Source: Azospirillum sp. TSH100
Lineage (GTDB): Bacteria; Pseudomonadota; Alphaproteobacteria; Azospirillales; Azospirillaceae
NCBI RefSeq assembly: GCF_004923295.1
Contig: NZ_CP039639.1
Coordinates: 103,501-167,500, forward strand
DNA: 64,000 nt
Direction of reading: 5' to 3'
Below, piece by piece: positions 53,140 through 62,475 of this stretch; within the stretch, counting starts at the first letter, position 1, and each line of letters begins with the position of its first letter. The notes under the pieces were generated by a model. The model did no database searches. It saw only the letters and a list, made by a program, of their open reading frames with translations, and had not been told where the DNA came from. The translations under genes and the position numbers were made by a program.

Positions 53140-53838
53140 ATGACCGAGTATGTCTTCGCCCCCGCCACCCTTCCTGCCGCCCCGGTCCGCGGCACCGACG
53201 CCCGTTTCCCGATCAACCGCATCTTCTGCGTCGGCCGCAATTACGAGGCCCACGCCCGCGAGATGGGCGTGCAGGTCGACCGGGAGGCGCCCTTCTACTT
53301 CACCAAGGCGCCCGGCACCTATGTGCCGAGCGGGGCGACCGTCGCCTATCCGCCCGCGACCGAGAACTATCATTACGAGATGGAACTGGTCGTCGCCATC
53401 GGCAAGCCGGCTTTCCGCATCGCGCGGGAACAGGCGCTGGACGTGGTCTACGGCTATGGCAGCGGTCTCGACATGACCCGGCGCGACCTCCAGCTCGCCG
53501 CCCGCGCCAAGCAGCGGCCCTGGGATATCGGCAAGGATTTCGAGGAGTCCGCCGTCCTGTCGGAGATCGTCCCGGTGGCGGACTGCGGCCACCCGACCAG
53601 CGGCACGCTGGAGCTGCGCGTCAATGGCGAGACGAAGCAGTCCACCGACCTGACCCTGCTGATCTGGTCGATTCCGGAGCTGATCGCCCATCTGTCGACC
53701 CTGTACCATCTGCAACCGGGCGACCTGATCTACACCGGCACGCCGGAGGGCGTCGGCGCCGTCAAGCCCGGCGACCGCATCGAAGGCTCGATCGCCGGGA
53801 TCGGCACCATCGCGCTGACCATCGGCGAACCGGCCTGA
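53140..53838 (+). CDS. nagK: Fumarylpyruvate hydrolase
   Basis: 232 residues, FAH superfamily: INRIFCVGRNYEAHAREMG, the metal-ligand segment YHYEMELVVAIGKPAF (two Glu) and YGSGLDMTRRDLQ, then VNGETKQSTDLTLLIW and GDLIYTGTPEGVGAV. It cleaves fumarylpyruvate to fumarate and pyruvate and completes the gentisate route. It is 28 bp after the isomerase. A perfect 22-bp palindrome follows the stop. Confidence 0.92.
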   Translation: MTEYVFAPATLPAAPVRGTDARFPINRIFCVGRNYEAHAREMGVQVDREAPFYFTKAPGTYVPSGATVAYPPATENYHYEMELVVAIGKPAFRIAREQALDVVYGYGSGLDMTRRDLQLAARAKQRPWDIGKDFEESAVLSEIVPVADCGHPTSGTLELRVNGETKQSTDLTLLIWSIPELIAHLSTLYHLQPGDLIYTGTPEGVGAVKPGDRIEGSIAGIGTIALTIGEPA

Positions 53839-53846
53839 TCGTGGCG

Positions 53847-53868
53847 GGGGCCGGAAGCTTCCGGCCCC
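53847..53868. terminator. Bidirectional terminator palindrome
   Basis: A perfect 22-bp GC-rich palindrome centred on AAGCTT, in the 42-bp gap between the convergent fumarylpyruvate hydrolase and TetR genes. It probably ends transcription from both sides. Confidence 0.75.
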
Positions 53869-53880
53869 TTCCTCTCCGCG

Positions 53881-54597
53881 TCAGGCCGCCTTCGTCCCCG
53901 GCGCGCGGGCGCCGTTCAGGAACAGGCGCACGGCCTGCCGGACATAGCGGTCCAGATCGGGAATGGCCGGCGCGCTCTGCGGCAGGATCAGGCGGCGGAT
54001 CAGCAGGTTGCCGCTGACCATGCCCAGAAAGGCCTGGGCGGCGGCGGCCGGATCGTCGATGCGCAGATCACCGCGATCCGACAGCAGCCGCAGATAGTCG
54101 GCCAGCTGCCCGATGGCGCTCTCCGGGCCGATGCGGAAGAAGGCCTCGGCGATGTCGGGCACGCGGTCGCCCTCCGCGATCAGGACGCGGATCGTGGCGG
54201 TCGTCTCCTCGTTCAGCAGCGTCTTGACCAGATGCAGGGCGAAGGCGGTCAGACCGGCTTCCGGCGTCACCTGCTCGTTGGTGCGGGCGGGGGCGAGGCC
54301 GGAGAGGATCACGGCGTTGTCCTCCTCCAGGATGGCGCGGAACAGCCCCTCCTTGTCGCCGAAATGCTCGTACAGCGTGGCGCGCGATCCGCCGGCGACG
54401 GCGATGATGTCGCTCAGCGTCGTCTTCTCGAACCCCTTTTCGACGAACAGGCAGCGGGCCGCTGCCAGGATCGCCTGCCGGCGCGCCATGCCGCGCGGCC
54501 CGCAGGTGGCCGGTCCGCAAGGCGGCCCAGCCATGTGCGCGGCGGCTTGCTGGTGGCCGGAGTTGGGGCTGCTGCGGGCCTTATGGCTGCTGGTCAT
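53881..54597 (-). CDS. TetR/AcrR-family repressor
   Basis: 238 residues with AAGGA about 8 bases before the Met at 54597. The helix-turn-helix is RQAILAAARCLFVEKGFEKTTLSDIIAVAGGSRATLYEHFGDKEGLF. A 36-residue extension, rich in Gly, Pro and Ala, precedes it. The C-terminal ligand domain is of the AefR-like type. It is divergent from the RND efflux genes and a palindromic operator lies between them, so it is almost certainly their repressor. The inducer is unknown. Confidence 0.9.
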   Translation of the reverse strand: MTSSHKARSSPNSGHQQAAAHMAGPPCGPATCGPRGMARRQAILAAARCLFVEKGFEKTTLSDIIAVAGGSRATLYEHFGDKEGLFRAILEEDNAVILSGLAPARTNEQVTPEAGLTAFALHLVKTLLNEETTATIRVLIAEGDRVPDIAEAFFRIGPESAIGQLADYLRLLSDRGDLRIDDPAAAAQAFLGMVSGNLLIRRLILPQSAPAIPDLDRYVRQAVRLFLNGARAPGTKAA

Positions 54598-54887
54598 CTC
54601 GCTTTTCCTTCCGGCCTGTCGGTTTCGGCCGGCCCGATCCTGATCGCACTCTTAAACAGGGCCGAAGGGTCTTCCGCCGCGCCCGTCGAGGGTGACTTCC
54701 CATGTTCCAGCCCCATATCGGGCATCTGCGGAACCCCCTTGCGCGGTGCAGCAATCTGAATGTATCGTCTGGTACAGTGTACTGTATGAGACAGTACTAA
54801 GCAACGGGGATGTGCCGGACCGTCCGCCCCCGCCGCGCGGCAGGGAAACGGGTCCGCCGACGTGCGGCGCCGAGACGAGGTAAAGAG
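54598..54887. promoter_or_regulatory. TetR / RND divergent control region
   Basis: 290 bp with a 26-bp imperfect palindrome at 54767-54792 (10 of 13 base pairs match; core TACAGTGTACTGTA). It is embedded in the only AT-rich stretch, where the efflux promoter should be. CAGTAC recurs at 54792-54797. Confidence 0.7.
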
Positions 54888-56093
54888 ATGTCCAGATCCA
54901 AGCCATTCATGACGCTGGCCGCGGCGACCTGCCTGATCGCGGTGCTCGCCGGCTGCAACCAGCAGAAGCAGGCGGCCGGCCAGCCCCCGGGAGCCGGCGG
55001 CCCGCCGGAGGTCTCCGTCGCCACCATCGAGCCGCAGCGTCTGCCGGTGACCACCGAACTGCCGGGCCGCACCGCCGCCTACCGGGTGGCGGAAATCCGT
55101 CCGCAGGTCAGCGGCATCGTGCTGAAGCGCCTGTTTCGCGAGGGCAGCGAGGTCAAGGCGGGCGACCAGCTCTACCAGATCGATCCCGCCACCTACGAGG
55201 CGTCGCTTGCAAGCGCCCAGGCCGATGTGCAGAAGGCCGAGGCGAACCTCCAGGCCGCCCGCAACAAGGCGTCGCGCTATGGCGATCTGGTCAAGAACAG
55301 CGTGGTCAGCAAGCAGGACTTCGACGATGTCCAGGCGTCGCTGAAGCAGAACGAGGCGCAGCTCGCCTCCGCCAAGGCCGCCTACAACCTCGCCAGCATC
55401 AACCTGAACTACACCAAGGTCTTCGCCCCGATCTCCGGCCGCATCGGCAAGTCGGCGGTCACGGAAGGCGCCTTGGTGACCTCCAACCAGGCGACGGCGC
55501 TCGCCACCATCCAGCAGTTCGACCCGATCTATGTCGACGTGACGCAGACCGCCTCGCAGCTGATGAAGCTGCGCGAGGACATGGAGAGCGGCCGCATCCG
55601 CCCGGCGGAGCCCGGCAAGATCCCGGTGACGCTGTTCCTGAACAGCAACGCCAGCGGCGACGACACCGCCTATCCGGCGAAGGGCGAGCTGCAATTCGCC
55701 GACGTGACGGTGGATTCCGGCACCAGCTCGGTCCAGCTGCGCGCGGTCTTCCCCAATCCGAACAAGCAGCTGCTGCCCGGCCTGTTCGTCCGCGCCCGCG
55801 TCGAGCAGGGGGTGGCCGAGAACGCCATCACCGTGCCGCAGGCCGCGGTCGCCCGCTCGCCCGACGGCTCCGCCCGTGTCTGGGTGGTGGGTGCCGACAA
55901 CAAGGCGACTCCGCGCACCATCAAGACCGAACGTCCGGTCGGCAATGTCTGGCTGGTGTCGGACGGTCTGGCCCCCGGCGAGCGCGTGGTGGTCGAAGGC
56001 CTGCAGAAGTTGAAGCCCGGTGCCGAGGTGAAGCCGGTGCCGGCCCAGAACGCTCTCGCCGCGTTGCCCGAAAAGGCCGCTTCGGCCCGCTGA
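54888..56093 (+). CDS. RND efflux periplasmic adaptor (AcrA/MexA family)
   Basis: 401 residues from ATG 54888 (GAGG 8 bases upstream); the earlier start adds an unlikely basic leader. Lipobox LIAVLAGC. Barrel-sandwich, coiled-coil (~95-175, AQADVQKAEANLQAARNKASRYGDLVKN) and beta-barrel segments are in the family order, with INLNYTKVFAPISGRIGKSAVTEGALV. It links the pump to an outer-membrane channel. The pump gene follows after 60 bp; no TolC-like gene is in the window. Confidence 0.93.
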   Translation: MSRSKPFMTLAAATCLIAVLAGCNQQKQAAGQPPGAGGPPEVSVATIEPQRLPVTTELPGRTAAYRVAEIRPQVSGIVLKRLFREGSEVKAGDQLYQIDPATYEASLASAQADVQKAEANLQAARNKASRYGDLVKNSVVSKQDFDDVQASLKQNEAQLASAKAAYNLASINLNYTKVFAPISGRIGKSAVTEGALVTSNQATALATIQQFDPIYVDVTQTASQLMKLREDMESGRIRPAEPGKIPVTLFLNSNASGDDTAYPAKGELQFADVTVDSGTSSVQLRAVFPNPNKQLLPGLFVRARVEQGVAENAITVPQAAVARSPDGSARVWVVGADNKATPRTIKTERPVGNVWLVSDGLAPGERVVVEGLQKLKPGAEVKPVPAQNALAALPEKAASAR

Positions 56094-56095
56094 TC

Positions 56096-56125
56096 CCAGG
56101 CGCCGCTTGCCCAGGCGCCGCTTGC
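56096..56125 (+). repeat. 15-bp tandem repeat between adaptor and pump genes
   Basis: CCAGGCGCCGCTTGC occurs twice in direct succession (56096-56110 and 56111-56125). A decayed third copy (CAGGTACCGCT) runs up towards the pump's ribosome-binding site. Confidence 0.85.
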
Positions 56126-56153
56126 CAGGTACCGCTCTTAGGATACCGCTCCC

Positions 56154-59100
56154 ATGTCCAGATTCTTCATCGACCGGCCGGTCTTCGCCTGGGTCATCGC
56201 CATCGTCATCATGATGGCGGGCGCCCTGGCGATCCTGCGGCTGCCCGTCGAGCAATATCCGAAGATCGCGCCGCCGACGGTGTCGATCACCGCCAGCTAT
56301 CCCGGCGCCTCGGCCAAGACGCTGGAGGACACGGTCACCCAGGTCATCGAACAGAAGATGACCGGGCTCGACCATTTCCGCTACATGTCCTCCAACAGCG
56401 ACTCCTCCGGCAACGTCACCATCACCCTGACCTTCGAGCCGGAGGCCAACCCCGACATCGCCCAGGTCCAGGTCCAGAACAAGCTGCAGCTTGCCACGCC
56501 CCTGCTGCCGCAGGAGGTCCAGCAGCGCGGCATCCAGGTGTCGAAGGCCGGCAACGACTTCCTGCTGGTGGTCGGTTTCGTGTCCAGCGACGGGCGCCTC
56601 AGCCAGGGCGACATCGCCGACTACGTCACCTCCAACCTTCAGGACACGTTGAGCCGCGTCGAAGGCGTTGGCGACATCACCGTCTTCGGGCCGCAGCATG
56701 CCATGCGCATCTGGCTCGACCCCGACGCGCTGAACAACTTCGCGCTGACCACCACCGACGTCTCCAACGCGATCAAGACCCAGAACGCCCAGGTCTCCGC
56801 CGGCCAGCTCGGCGGCGCCCCGGCGGTCCAGGGCCAGCAGATCAACGCCACCATCAGCGCCCAGTCGCGGCTCCAGACGCCGGAGCAGTTCGGCGCCATC
56901 CTGCTGCGCGTGAACCCCGACGGGTCGCAGGTGCGGCTGCGCGATGTGGCGCGGATCGAGATCGGGTCGGAGACCTACGAGATCAACGCCGCCTACAACG
57001 GCAAGCCGGCGGCCGGCGTCGGCATCAAGCTGGCGACCGGGGCCAACGCGCTGAACACCGCCGCCGCGGTCAAGGCGCGGGTGGCGGAACTCCAGCCCTT
57101 CTTCCCGTCCGGCATCGAGGTCATCTACCCCTACGACACGACGCCCTTCGTCCAGCTGTCGATCCACGAGGTGATCAAGACGCTGTTCGAGGCCATCGTG
57201 CTCGTCTTCGTCGTGATGTACCTGTTCCTCCAGAATTTCCGCGCGACGCTGATCCCGACCATCGCGGTGCCGGTGGTGCTGCTCGGCACCTTCGGCGTGA
57301 TGTCGGCCTTCGGCTTCTCCATCAACGTGCTGACGATGTTCGGCATGGTGCTGGCGATCGGCCTGCTGGTGGACGACGCCATCGTCGTCGTCGAGAATGT
57401 CGAGCGCGTGATGGGCGAGGAGGGGCTTCCCCCGCGCGAGGCGACGCGCAAGTCGATGGACCAGATCACCGGCGCGCTGGTCGGCATCGCGCTGGTCCTG
57501 TCGGCGGTGTTCGTGCCGATGGCCTTCTTCGGCGGGTCGGCCGGCGCCATCTACCGCCAGTTCTCGCTGACCATCGTGTCGGCGATGGCGCTGTCGGTGC
57601 TGGTCGCGCTGGTCCTGACCCCGGCGCTCTGCGCCACGATCCTGAAGCCGGCCGCCAGCCATGGCGAGGGGCACGGCCATGCCCGCGGCGGCTTCTTCGG
57701 CCTGTTCAACCGCGGCTTCGACGCCGGCAGCCGGGTCTATGTCAGTGGCGTGCGCGGGGCGGTGAACCGGCTGGGCCGCTACTTCATCGCCTATGCCCTG
57801 ATCCTGGGCGGACTGGGCTACCTGTTCGTGCAGATGCCGTCCTCCTTCCTGCCGACGGAGGACCGCGGCCAGCTGTTCGTGCTGTGGTCGGCCCCGCCGA
57901 ACGCCAGCTCCCAGCGCACGGCCGAGACCGCCAAGGCCGTCACCGCCTACATGCTGGAAAAGGAGAAGGACAGCGTCGAGGGTCTGTTCACCATTGTCGG
58001 CTTCAACTTCTCCGGCCGTGGCCAGAATGCCGGCATGGCCTTCGTCCGCCTGAAGGACTGGAGCGAGCGCACCCAGGCGTCGCAGAAGCCGCAGGCCATC
58101 GCCGGCCGGGTGATGGGGGCGATGTCGAAGCTGAAGGACGCGGTGGTGTTCTCCTTCCTGCCGCCGTCGGTTCCCGGCCTCGGCAACGCGACCGGCTTCG
58201 ACCTTCAGCTGGTCGACCGCGGCGGGCTCGGCCATGACCGGCTGATGCAGGCCCGCAACCAGCTGCTGGGTGCGGCGGCGCAGAACCCCAAGCTGGTCGG
58301 CGTCCGTCCCAACGGGCTGGAGGACACCCCGCAGTTCAAGCTGGACATCGACCGCGAGAAGGCGAGCGCGCTCGGCCTGTCGCTCAGCGACATCAACACG
58401 ACGCTGTCGGCGGCCTGGGGTTCGTCCTACGTCAACGACTTCATCGACCAGGGCCGGGTGAAGAAGGTATATCTCCAGGCCGACGCGCCCTACCGCATGC
58501 AGCCCAGCGACATTGACCGCTGGTATGTGCGCAACGCCAGCGGCCAGATGGTCCCCTTCTCCGCCTTCACCACGGCGCAGTGGATCTACGGCTCGCCGAA
58601 GCTGGAGCGCTACAACGGCTCCTCGTCGCTGAACATCCAGGGATCGCCCGCACCGGGCATCAGCTCGGGCGAGGCGATGTCCGAGATGGAGGCGATGATG
58701 CGGAAGCTGCCGCCTGGGATCGGCTACGAGTGGACCGGCCTGTCCTACGAGGAGCGGCTCAGCGGCTCGCAGGCACCGGCGCTCTACGCCCTGTCGATGA
58801 TCATCGTCTTCCTCTGTCTGGCCGCACTCTATGAGAGCTGGTCGGTGCCGATGTCGGTCATCCTGGTGGTGCCGCTGGGCGTCATCGGCGCCGTCATCGC
58901 CGCGACGTTGCGCGGCCTGCCGAGCGACGTCTATTTCCAGGTCGGGCTGCTGACCACCATCGGCCTGTCGGCGAAGAACGCCATCCTGATCGTGGAGTTC
59001 GCCAAGGCGCTCTACGATCAGGGCATGGAGCTGAAGGAAGCGGCGGCGGAGGCCTGCCGTCAGCGTCTTCGCCCCATCATCATGACCTCGATGGCCTTCA

Positions 59101-59306
59101 TCCTCGGTGTGCTGCCGCTGGCGATCAGCACCGGCGCGGGGTCGGAAAGCCAGAACGCCATCGGTGTCGGCGTGATGGGTGGCATGATCTCCGCCACCGT
59201 GCTGGCGATCCTGTTCGTGCCCGTGTTCTTCGTCGCCGTCTACCGCCTGTTCGTCCGCCGGCGGCCAGGGCATGGGACCATGCCGCAGCCGGCTGCGGGG
59301 GACTGA
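56154..59306 (+). CDS. RND multidrug efflux pump, inner-membrane subunit
   Basis: 1050 residues, the standard AcrB/MexB length with twelve membrane helices and two large periplasmic loops. Markers: FIDRPVFAWVIAIVIMMAGALAI at the N-terminus, and GLLVDDAIVVVENVER in TM4 with the proton-relay Asp pair. The later ARG/QDxLT-equivalent segments and KNAILIVEFAK in TM10 are also present. It exports hydrophobic compounds driven by protons. Substrate cannot be read. It is the last gene of the TetR-controlled unit and is followed by REP-like palindromes. Confidence 0.95.
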   Translation: MSRFFIDRPVFAWVIAIVIMMAGALAILRLPVEQYPKIAPPTVSITASYPGASAKTLEDTVTQVIEQKMTGLDHFRYMSSNSDSSGNVTITLTFEPEANPDIAQVQVQNKLQLATPLLPQEVQQRGIQVSKAGNDFLLVVGFVSSDGRLSQGDIADYVTSNLQDTLSRVEGVGDITVFGPQHAMRIWLDPDALNNFALTTTDVSNAIKTQNAQVSAGQLGGAPAVQGQQINATISAQSRLQTPEQFGAILLRVNPDGSQVRLRDVARIEIGSETYEINAAYNGKPAAGVGIKLATGANALNTAAAVKARVAELQPFFPSGIEVIYPYDTTPFVQLSIHEVIKTLFEAIVLVFVVMYLFLQNFRATLIPTIAVPVVLLGTFGVMSAFGFSINVLTMFGMVLAIGLLVDDAIVVVENVERVMGEEGLPPREATRKSMDQITGALVGIALVLSAVFVPMAFFGGSAGAIYRQFSLTIVSAMALSVLVALVLTPALCATILKPAASHGEGHGHARGGFFGLFNRGFDAGSRVYVSGVRGAVNRLGRYFIAYALILGGLGYLFVQMPSSFLPTEDRGQLFVLWSAPPNASSQRTAETAKAVTAYMLEKEKDSVEGLFTIVGFNFSGRGQNAGMAFVRLKDWSERTQASQKPQAIAGRVMGAMSKLKDAVVFSFLPPSVPGLGNATGFDLQLVDRGGLGHDRLMQARNQLLGAAAQNPKLVGVRPNGLEDTPQFKLDIDREKASALGLSLSDINTTLSAAWGSSYVNDFIDQGRVKKVYLQADAPYRMQPSDIDRWYVRNASGQMVPFSAFTTAQWIYGSPKLERYNGSSSLNIQGSPAPGISSGEAMSEMEAMMRKLPPGIGYEWTGLSYEERLSGSQAPALYALSMIIVFLCLAALYESWSVPMSVILVVPLGVIGAVIAATLRGLPSDVYFQVGLLTTIGLSAKNAILIVEFAKALYDQGMELKEAAAEACRQRLRPIIMTSMAFILGVLPLAISTGAGSESQNAIGVGVMGGMISATVLAILFVPVFFVAVYRLFVRRRPGHGTMPQPAAGD

Positions 59307-59334
59307 GGCGCGAGTGCTCTCCCCCGAGAAATCT

Positions 59335-59472
59335 CCCTCTCCCCACGGGGAGAGGGTCGGGGTGAGAGGAATGCAAGGCATGGATTTTCCGAGAGAACGC
59401 GGAGTGCGCGATGCTTGAAGATCCTGGCTTTGCTCCCCCCTCACCCTAACCCTCTCCCCGGGGGGGAGAGGG
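59335..59472. repeat. Paired REP-like palindromes
   Basis: CCCTCTCCCC-AC-GGGGAGAGGG (59335-59356) and CCCTCTCCCC-GGG-GGGGAGAGGG (59450-59472) are each hairpins. The stretch after the first (GGAGAGGGTCGGGGTGAG) is complementary to the stretch before the second, giving a larger inverted pair. The second copy supplies the stop and last codons of the convergent histidine kinase. Confidence 0.85.
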
Positions 59473-62184
59473 GATCTTCCCCTCCGTCAGCAGGGTGTCG
59501 AGCACATCGACCAGATGGTCGATGCGGTAGGGCTTCGGCAGCACCATCACACCGGTGGCGCGGGCGACCTCCTCGCTGTAGCCGGTCGCCAGCACGACAG
59601 GCAGGTCCGGCCTCAGCTTCTGCGCCGTGCGGGCCAGATCGACCCCGCTCATGCTGCCGGGCATCACCACGTCGCTGAACAGCAGATCGAAGGCGCCGGC
59701 CTCCAGCAGGGGCAGCGCCTCGTCGGCCGTGCCGGCGCGGGTGATGGTGAAGCCGGCATCCTCCAGCGCCGTCGCCACCGTCAGCGCCACGATGGGATCG
59801 TCCTCCACCACCAGCACATGGCCGCCGATGCGGCTGGCGCCGGCCTCCGCCACCACTGGTTCGGCCGCTGTCCCCGGCGGCATGGCGCCGGACCGGCGGA
59901 TCAGCAGGCCGATGGTGGTGCCCCGCCCCTCCTCGCTGTCGATCCAGGCGGTGCCGCCGGAATGGCGGGCGAAGCCGTAGACCTGCGAAAGACCCAGCCC
60001 GCTGCCCTTGCCGATCTCCTTGGTGGTGAAGAAGGGATCGAAGGCGCGCGTCCGCACTTCGGCCGGCATGCCGGTTCCGGTGTCGCTCACCGTCAGCCGC
60101 ACGAACTCGCCCGACAGCCCCTCCGGTTCTCCCTGCGTCAGGGTCACGTTCGCCGCCCGGATCGTCAGCACCCCTCCCTCCGGCATCGCATCGCGCGCGT
60201 TGACCACGAGGTTCAGCAGCGCCAGCTCCAGCTGCGTCGCATCGACCTCCACCGGCCACAGCCCGGTGGCGAAGTCGACCTCCAGCCGGATGTCGGCGCG
60301 CAGAGCCCGGTTCAGCAGCTCCGACATGCCGAGGATCCGGTCGCGCAGATCGACCGTTTCCGGCCGCAGCGCCTGCCGGCGGGCGAAGGCCATCAGCTGC
60401 TGCACCAGCTTGGCGCCGCGATCGACCGCCTGCCGGCCGGCATCGACCAGCGGCTGAATGCGCGTCCCCTCGGCCCGCTTCTCGATCATGTGCAGACAGC
60501 CCGACAGCGCCTGGAGCAGGTTGTTGAAGTCGTGGGCGACGCCGCCGGTCATCTGGCCCAGCGCCTCGGTCTTCTGCGTCTGCAACAGGGCGACCTGGAC
60601 CCGTTCGCGCTCCGCCACCTCCTCGGCGACGCGGGCCTCCAGCGTGGCGTTGAGCTGTTGCAGTTCCTCCTCCGCCCGCTTGGCCTCGGTGACGTCGCTG
60701 CCCTCGACGAACAGGCCGCTGACCCGCCCGTCCTCATCCTTGATCGGCTGGTAGACGAAGGTGAGGAAGCGCTCCTCCAGCGGCTCGCCCGGCCGGCGCT
60801 GGAAACTGATCGGCATGCTGCGCCCGACGAAGGTCTCGCCGCTGGCATAGACGCGGTCGAGCAGTTCAAAGAAGCCCTGTCCCTCCACCTCCGGCAAGGC
60901 GTCCCGCGCCGGGCGGTCCACCAGATCCCGGCGTCCGACCAGCTGGATGTAGGTGTCGTTCGCGAGTTCGAAGACATGATCCGGTCCGCGCAGCACGCAC
61001 ATGAAGCCGGGCGCCTGCCGGAACAGGGTGCGCAGCCGCTCCCCCTCCGCCGCGAGCCGGGCGTTGGCCGCCTCCACCGCGGCGCGCTCGCGGATCAGCG
61101 CCTTGTTGGCCGCCCGCAATGCCGCCTCGGCGAGCGCGCGCTCCACCGCCGCCCAGGTCCGCTCAGCCACATCCTCCGCCAGGGCGGCGTCGGTATCGGT
61201 CCAATGGCGTGCCTTGGTCTCGTGCAGATAGAGGATCGCCGTCAGTTGCCCCGCCTTCAGCAACGGCACGACCAGCAGCGAGCGCGCGCCGCTGCCGGTG
61301 ACGGCCTCTGCCGGCTCCTTGCCGCTGGTGCGCGGATCGGTGGTGACGTCGTCGACGCGCAGCGTGTATCCCGCCCGCAGCTCCGCGATCAGCGCCGGGC
61401 CGAAGCTGTCGAGCAGCCGGGTCTGCCCGGCGAGGCTCTCCACGCCGCTGTCGCTCCAGTCGCGCTCGATCGAGATCATGCTGCCGGTCGGGTCGGTGCG
61501 GCCATAGCCAGCCCGCGCCACGCCGAGATGACGGCCGATCGCCTCGGCGGCGGCGGCGGTGATGCCGACCGGATCGTTCAGCCCGCGCAGCCGTTCCGCC
61601 AGATCGAGCTGGAAGGTCAGCCGCCGTTCGGCCAGCACGCGGGCGGTGTTCTCGGTGCAGGCGCAGAACATGCCGGCCACCCGGTCGGTCTCGTCGCGAA
61701 CCGGGCTGTAGGAGAAGGTGAAATAAGTCTCCTCCCGATAGCCGTGCCGTTGCATCACCAGCAGCCGGTCCTCATGGTAGGTCGCCTCGCCGGCCAACGC
61801 CCGCACCGCCAGGGGGGCCAGATCCTCCCAGATGTCGGCCCACACCTCGGCGAAGGGGCGTCCCAGCGCCTCCGGCTTGTCGCCCAGGATCGGGCGGTAG
61901 CTGTCATTGTAGAGGAAGGTCAGCTCCGGACCCCAAACCGCGAACATCGGAAAGCTGGAGGTCAGCATCAGGTTGACGATGGTGCGCAGCGACTGCGGCC
62001 AGTCTTCCGGCCGGCCGAGTGGGGTCGCCGACCAGTCCATCGCCCGCATCCGTGCGCCCATCTCCCCGCCGCCGGTGAAGATGTCCGGACCGCCCCAGAG
62101 GTCATTCCCGGTACCGTCGGGCGCGCGGCGGGAAACAGCGGATTGCCGCAGCTTTGCGGCGTCCTGCCAAACCGGATCGGTCAT
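59446..62184 (-). CDS. Hybrid sensor histidine kinase with PAS, GAF and receiver domains
   Basis: 912 residues, no membrane segment seen. PAS-like (~50-180, AVWGPELTFLYNDSYRPILG), GAF (~190-355), a second PAS (~385-505, RQAPGFMCVLRGPDHVFELANDTYIQLVGR), HisKA with VAHDFNNLLQAL (His551), an HATPase (~650-765; LVVNARDAMPEGG, DTGTGMPAEV, GSGLGLSQV), and a C-terminal receiver with Asp838 in DLLFSDVVMPG. A cytosolic phosphorelay sensor; the signal is unknown. The last nine codons (IPSPPRGEG) and the stop lie inside a REP-like palindrome, so the C-terminus is element-derived. Confidence 0.9.
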   Translation of the reverse strand: MTDPVWQDAAKLRQSAVSRRAPDGTGNDLWGGPDIFTGGGEMGARMRAMDWSATPLGRPEDWPQSLRTIVNLMLTSSFPMFAVWGPELTFLYNDSYRPILGDKPEALGRPFAEVWADIWEDLAPLAVRALAGEATYHEDRLLVMQRHGYREETYFTFSYSPVRDETDRVAGMFCACTENTARVLAERRLTFQLDLAERLRGLNDPVGITAAAAEAIGRHLGVARAGYGRTDPTGSMISIERDWSDSGVESLAGQTRLLDSFGPALIAELRAGYTLRVDDVTTDPRTSGKEPAEAVTGSGARSLLVVPLLKAGQLTAILYLHETKARHWTDTDAALAEDVAERTWAAVERALAEAALRAANKALIRERAAVEAANARLAAEGERLRTLFRQAPGFMCVLRGPDHVFELANDTYIQLVGRRDLVDRPARDALPEVEGQGFFELLDRVYASGETFVGRSMPISFQRRPGEPLEERFLTFVYQPIKDEDGRVSGLFVEGSDVTEAKRAEEELQQLNATLEARVAEEVAERERVQVALLQTQKTEALGQMTGGVAHDFNNLLQALSGCLHMIEKRAEGTRIQPLVDAGRQAVDRGAKLVQQLMAFARRQALRPETVDLRDRILGMSELLNRALRADIRLEVDFATGLWPVEVDATQLELALLNLVVNARDAMPEGGVLTIRAANVTLTQGEPEGLSGEFVRLTVSDTGTGMPAEVRTRAFDPFFTTKEIGKGSGLGLSQVYGFARHSGGTAWIDSEEGRGTTIGLLIRRSGAMPPGTAAEPVVAEAGASRIGGHVLVVEDDPIVALTVATALEDAGFTITRAGTADEALPLLEAGAFDLLFSDVVMPGSMSGVDLARTAQKLRPDLPVVLATGYSEEVARATGVMVLPKPYRIDHLVDVLDTLLTEGKIPSPPRGEG

Positions 62185-62475
62185 CGTGTCACCGACATTG
62201 CGACTGCGTGGGCGCCCTGCCGATACCGTGCAGTCCGATAAAAGATAGGGGCTTTGAAGCAGATCATGGCGCGAGAATAGGCAATCGCAAGATGGGTGGC
62301 AATCAGCGGCCTCTAGCCATTTGGGAGTAGTTTTCTTGCTTCCTCATGCCGACGCGACCGTCGCGATCCTGTCGATGTTTTCGAGATCATCGCAGCCGGC
62401 AGCCGTTTCTTGTTCTGTGCGGAAGATCGGCCTGGGAACCGTTCATTTTGTACCGCTTTTTTTCGGAGAGTGCCC
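62185..62475. promoter_or_regulatory. Gap upstream of the antiporter
   Basis: 291 bp between divergent genes. It must hold promoters for the kinase and the antiporter. I see no coding sequence, repeat or operator that stands out. A T-rich run lies just before the GTG start. Confidence 0.4.

Noticed and set aside
54594..59444. 1616-codon open frame on the minus strand
   Set aside because: It is antisense to the RND adaptor and pump, with low-complexity His/Arg/Gly/Asp composition and no domain. It is an artefact of high-GC codon use.
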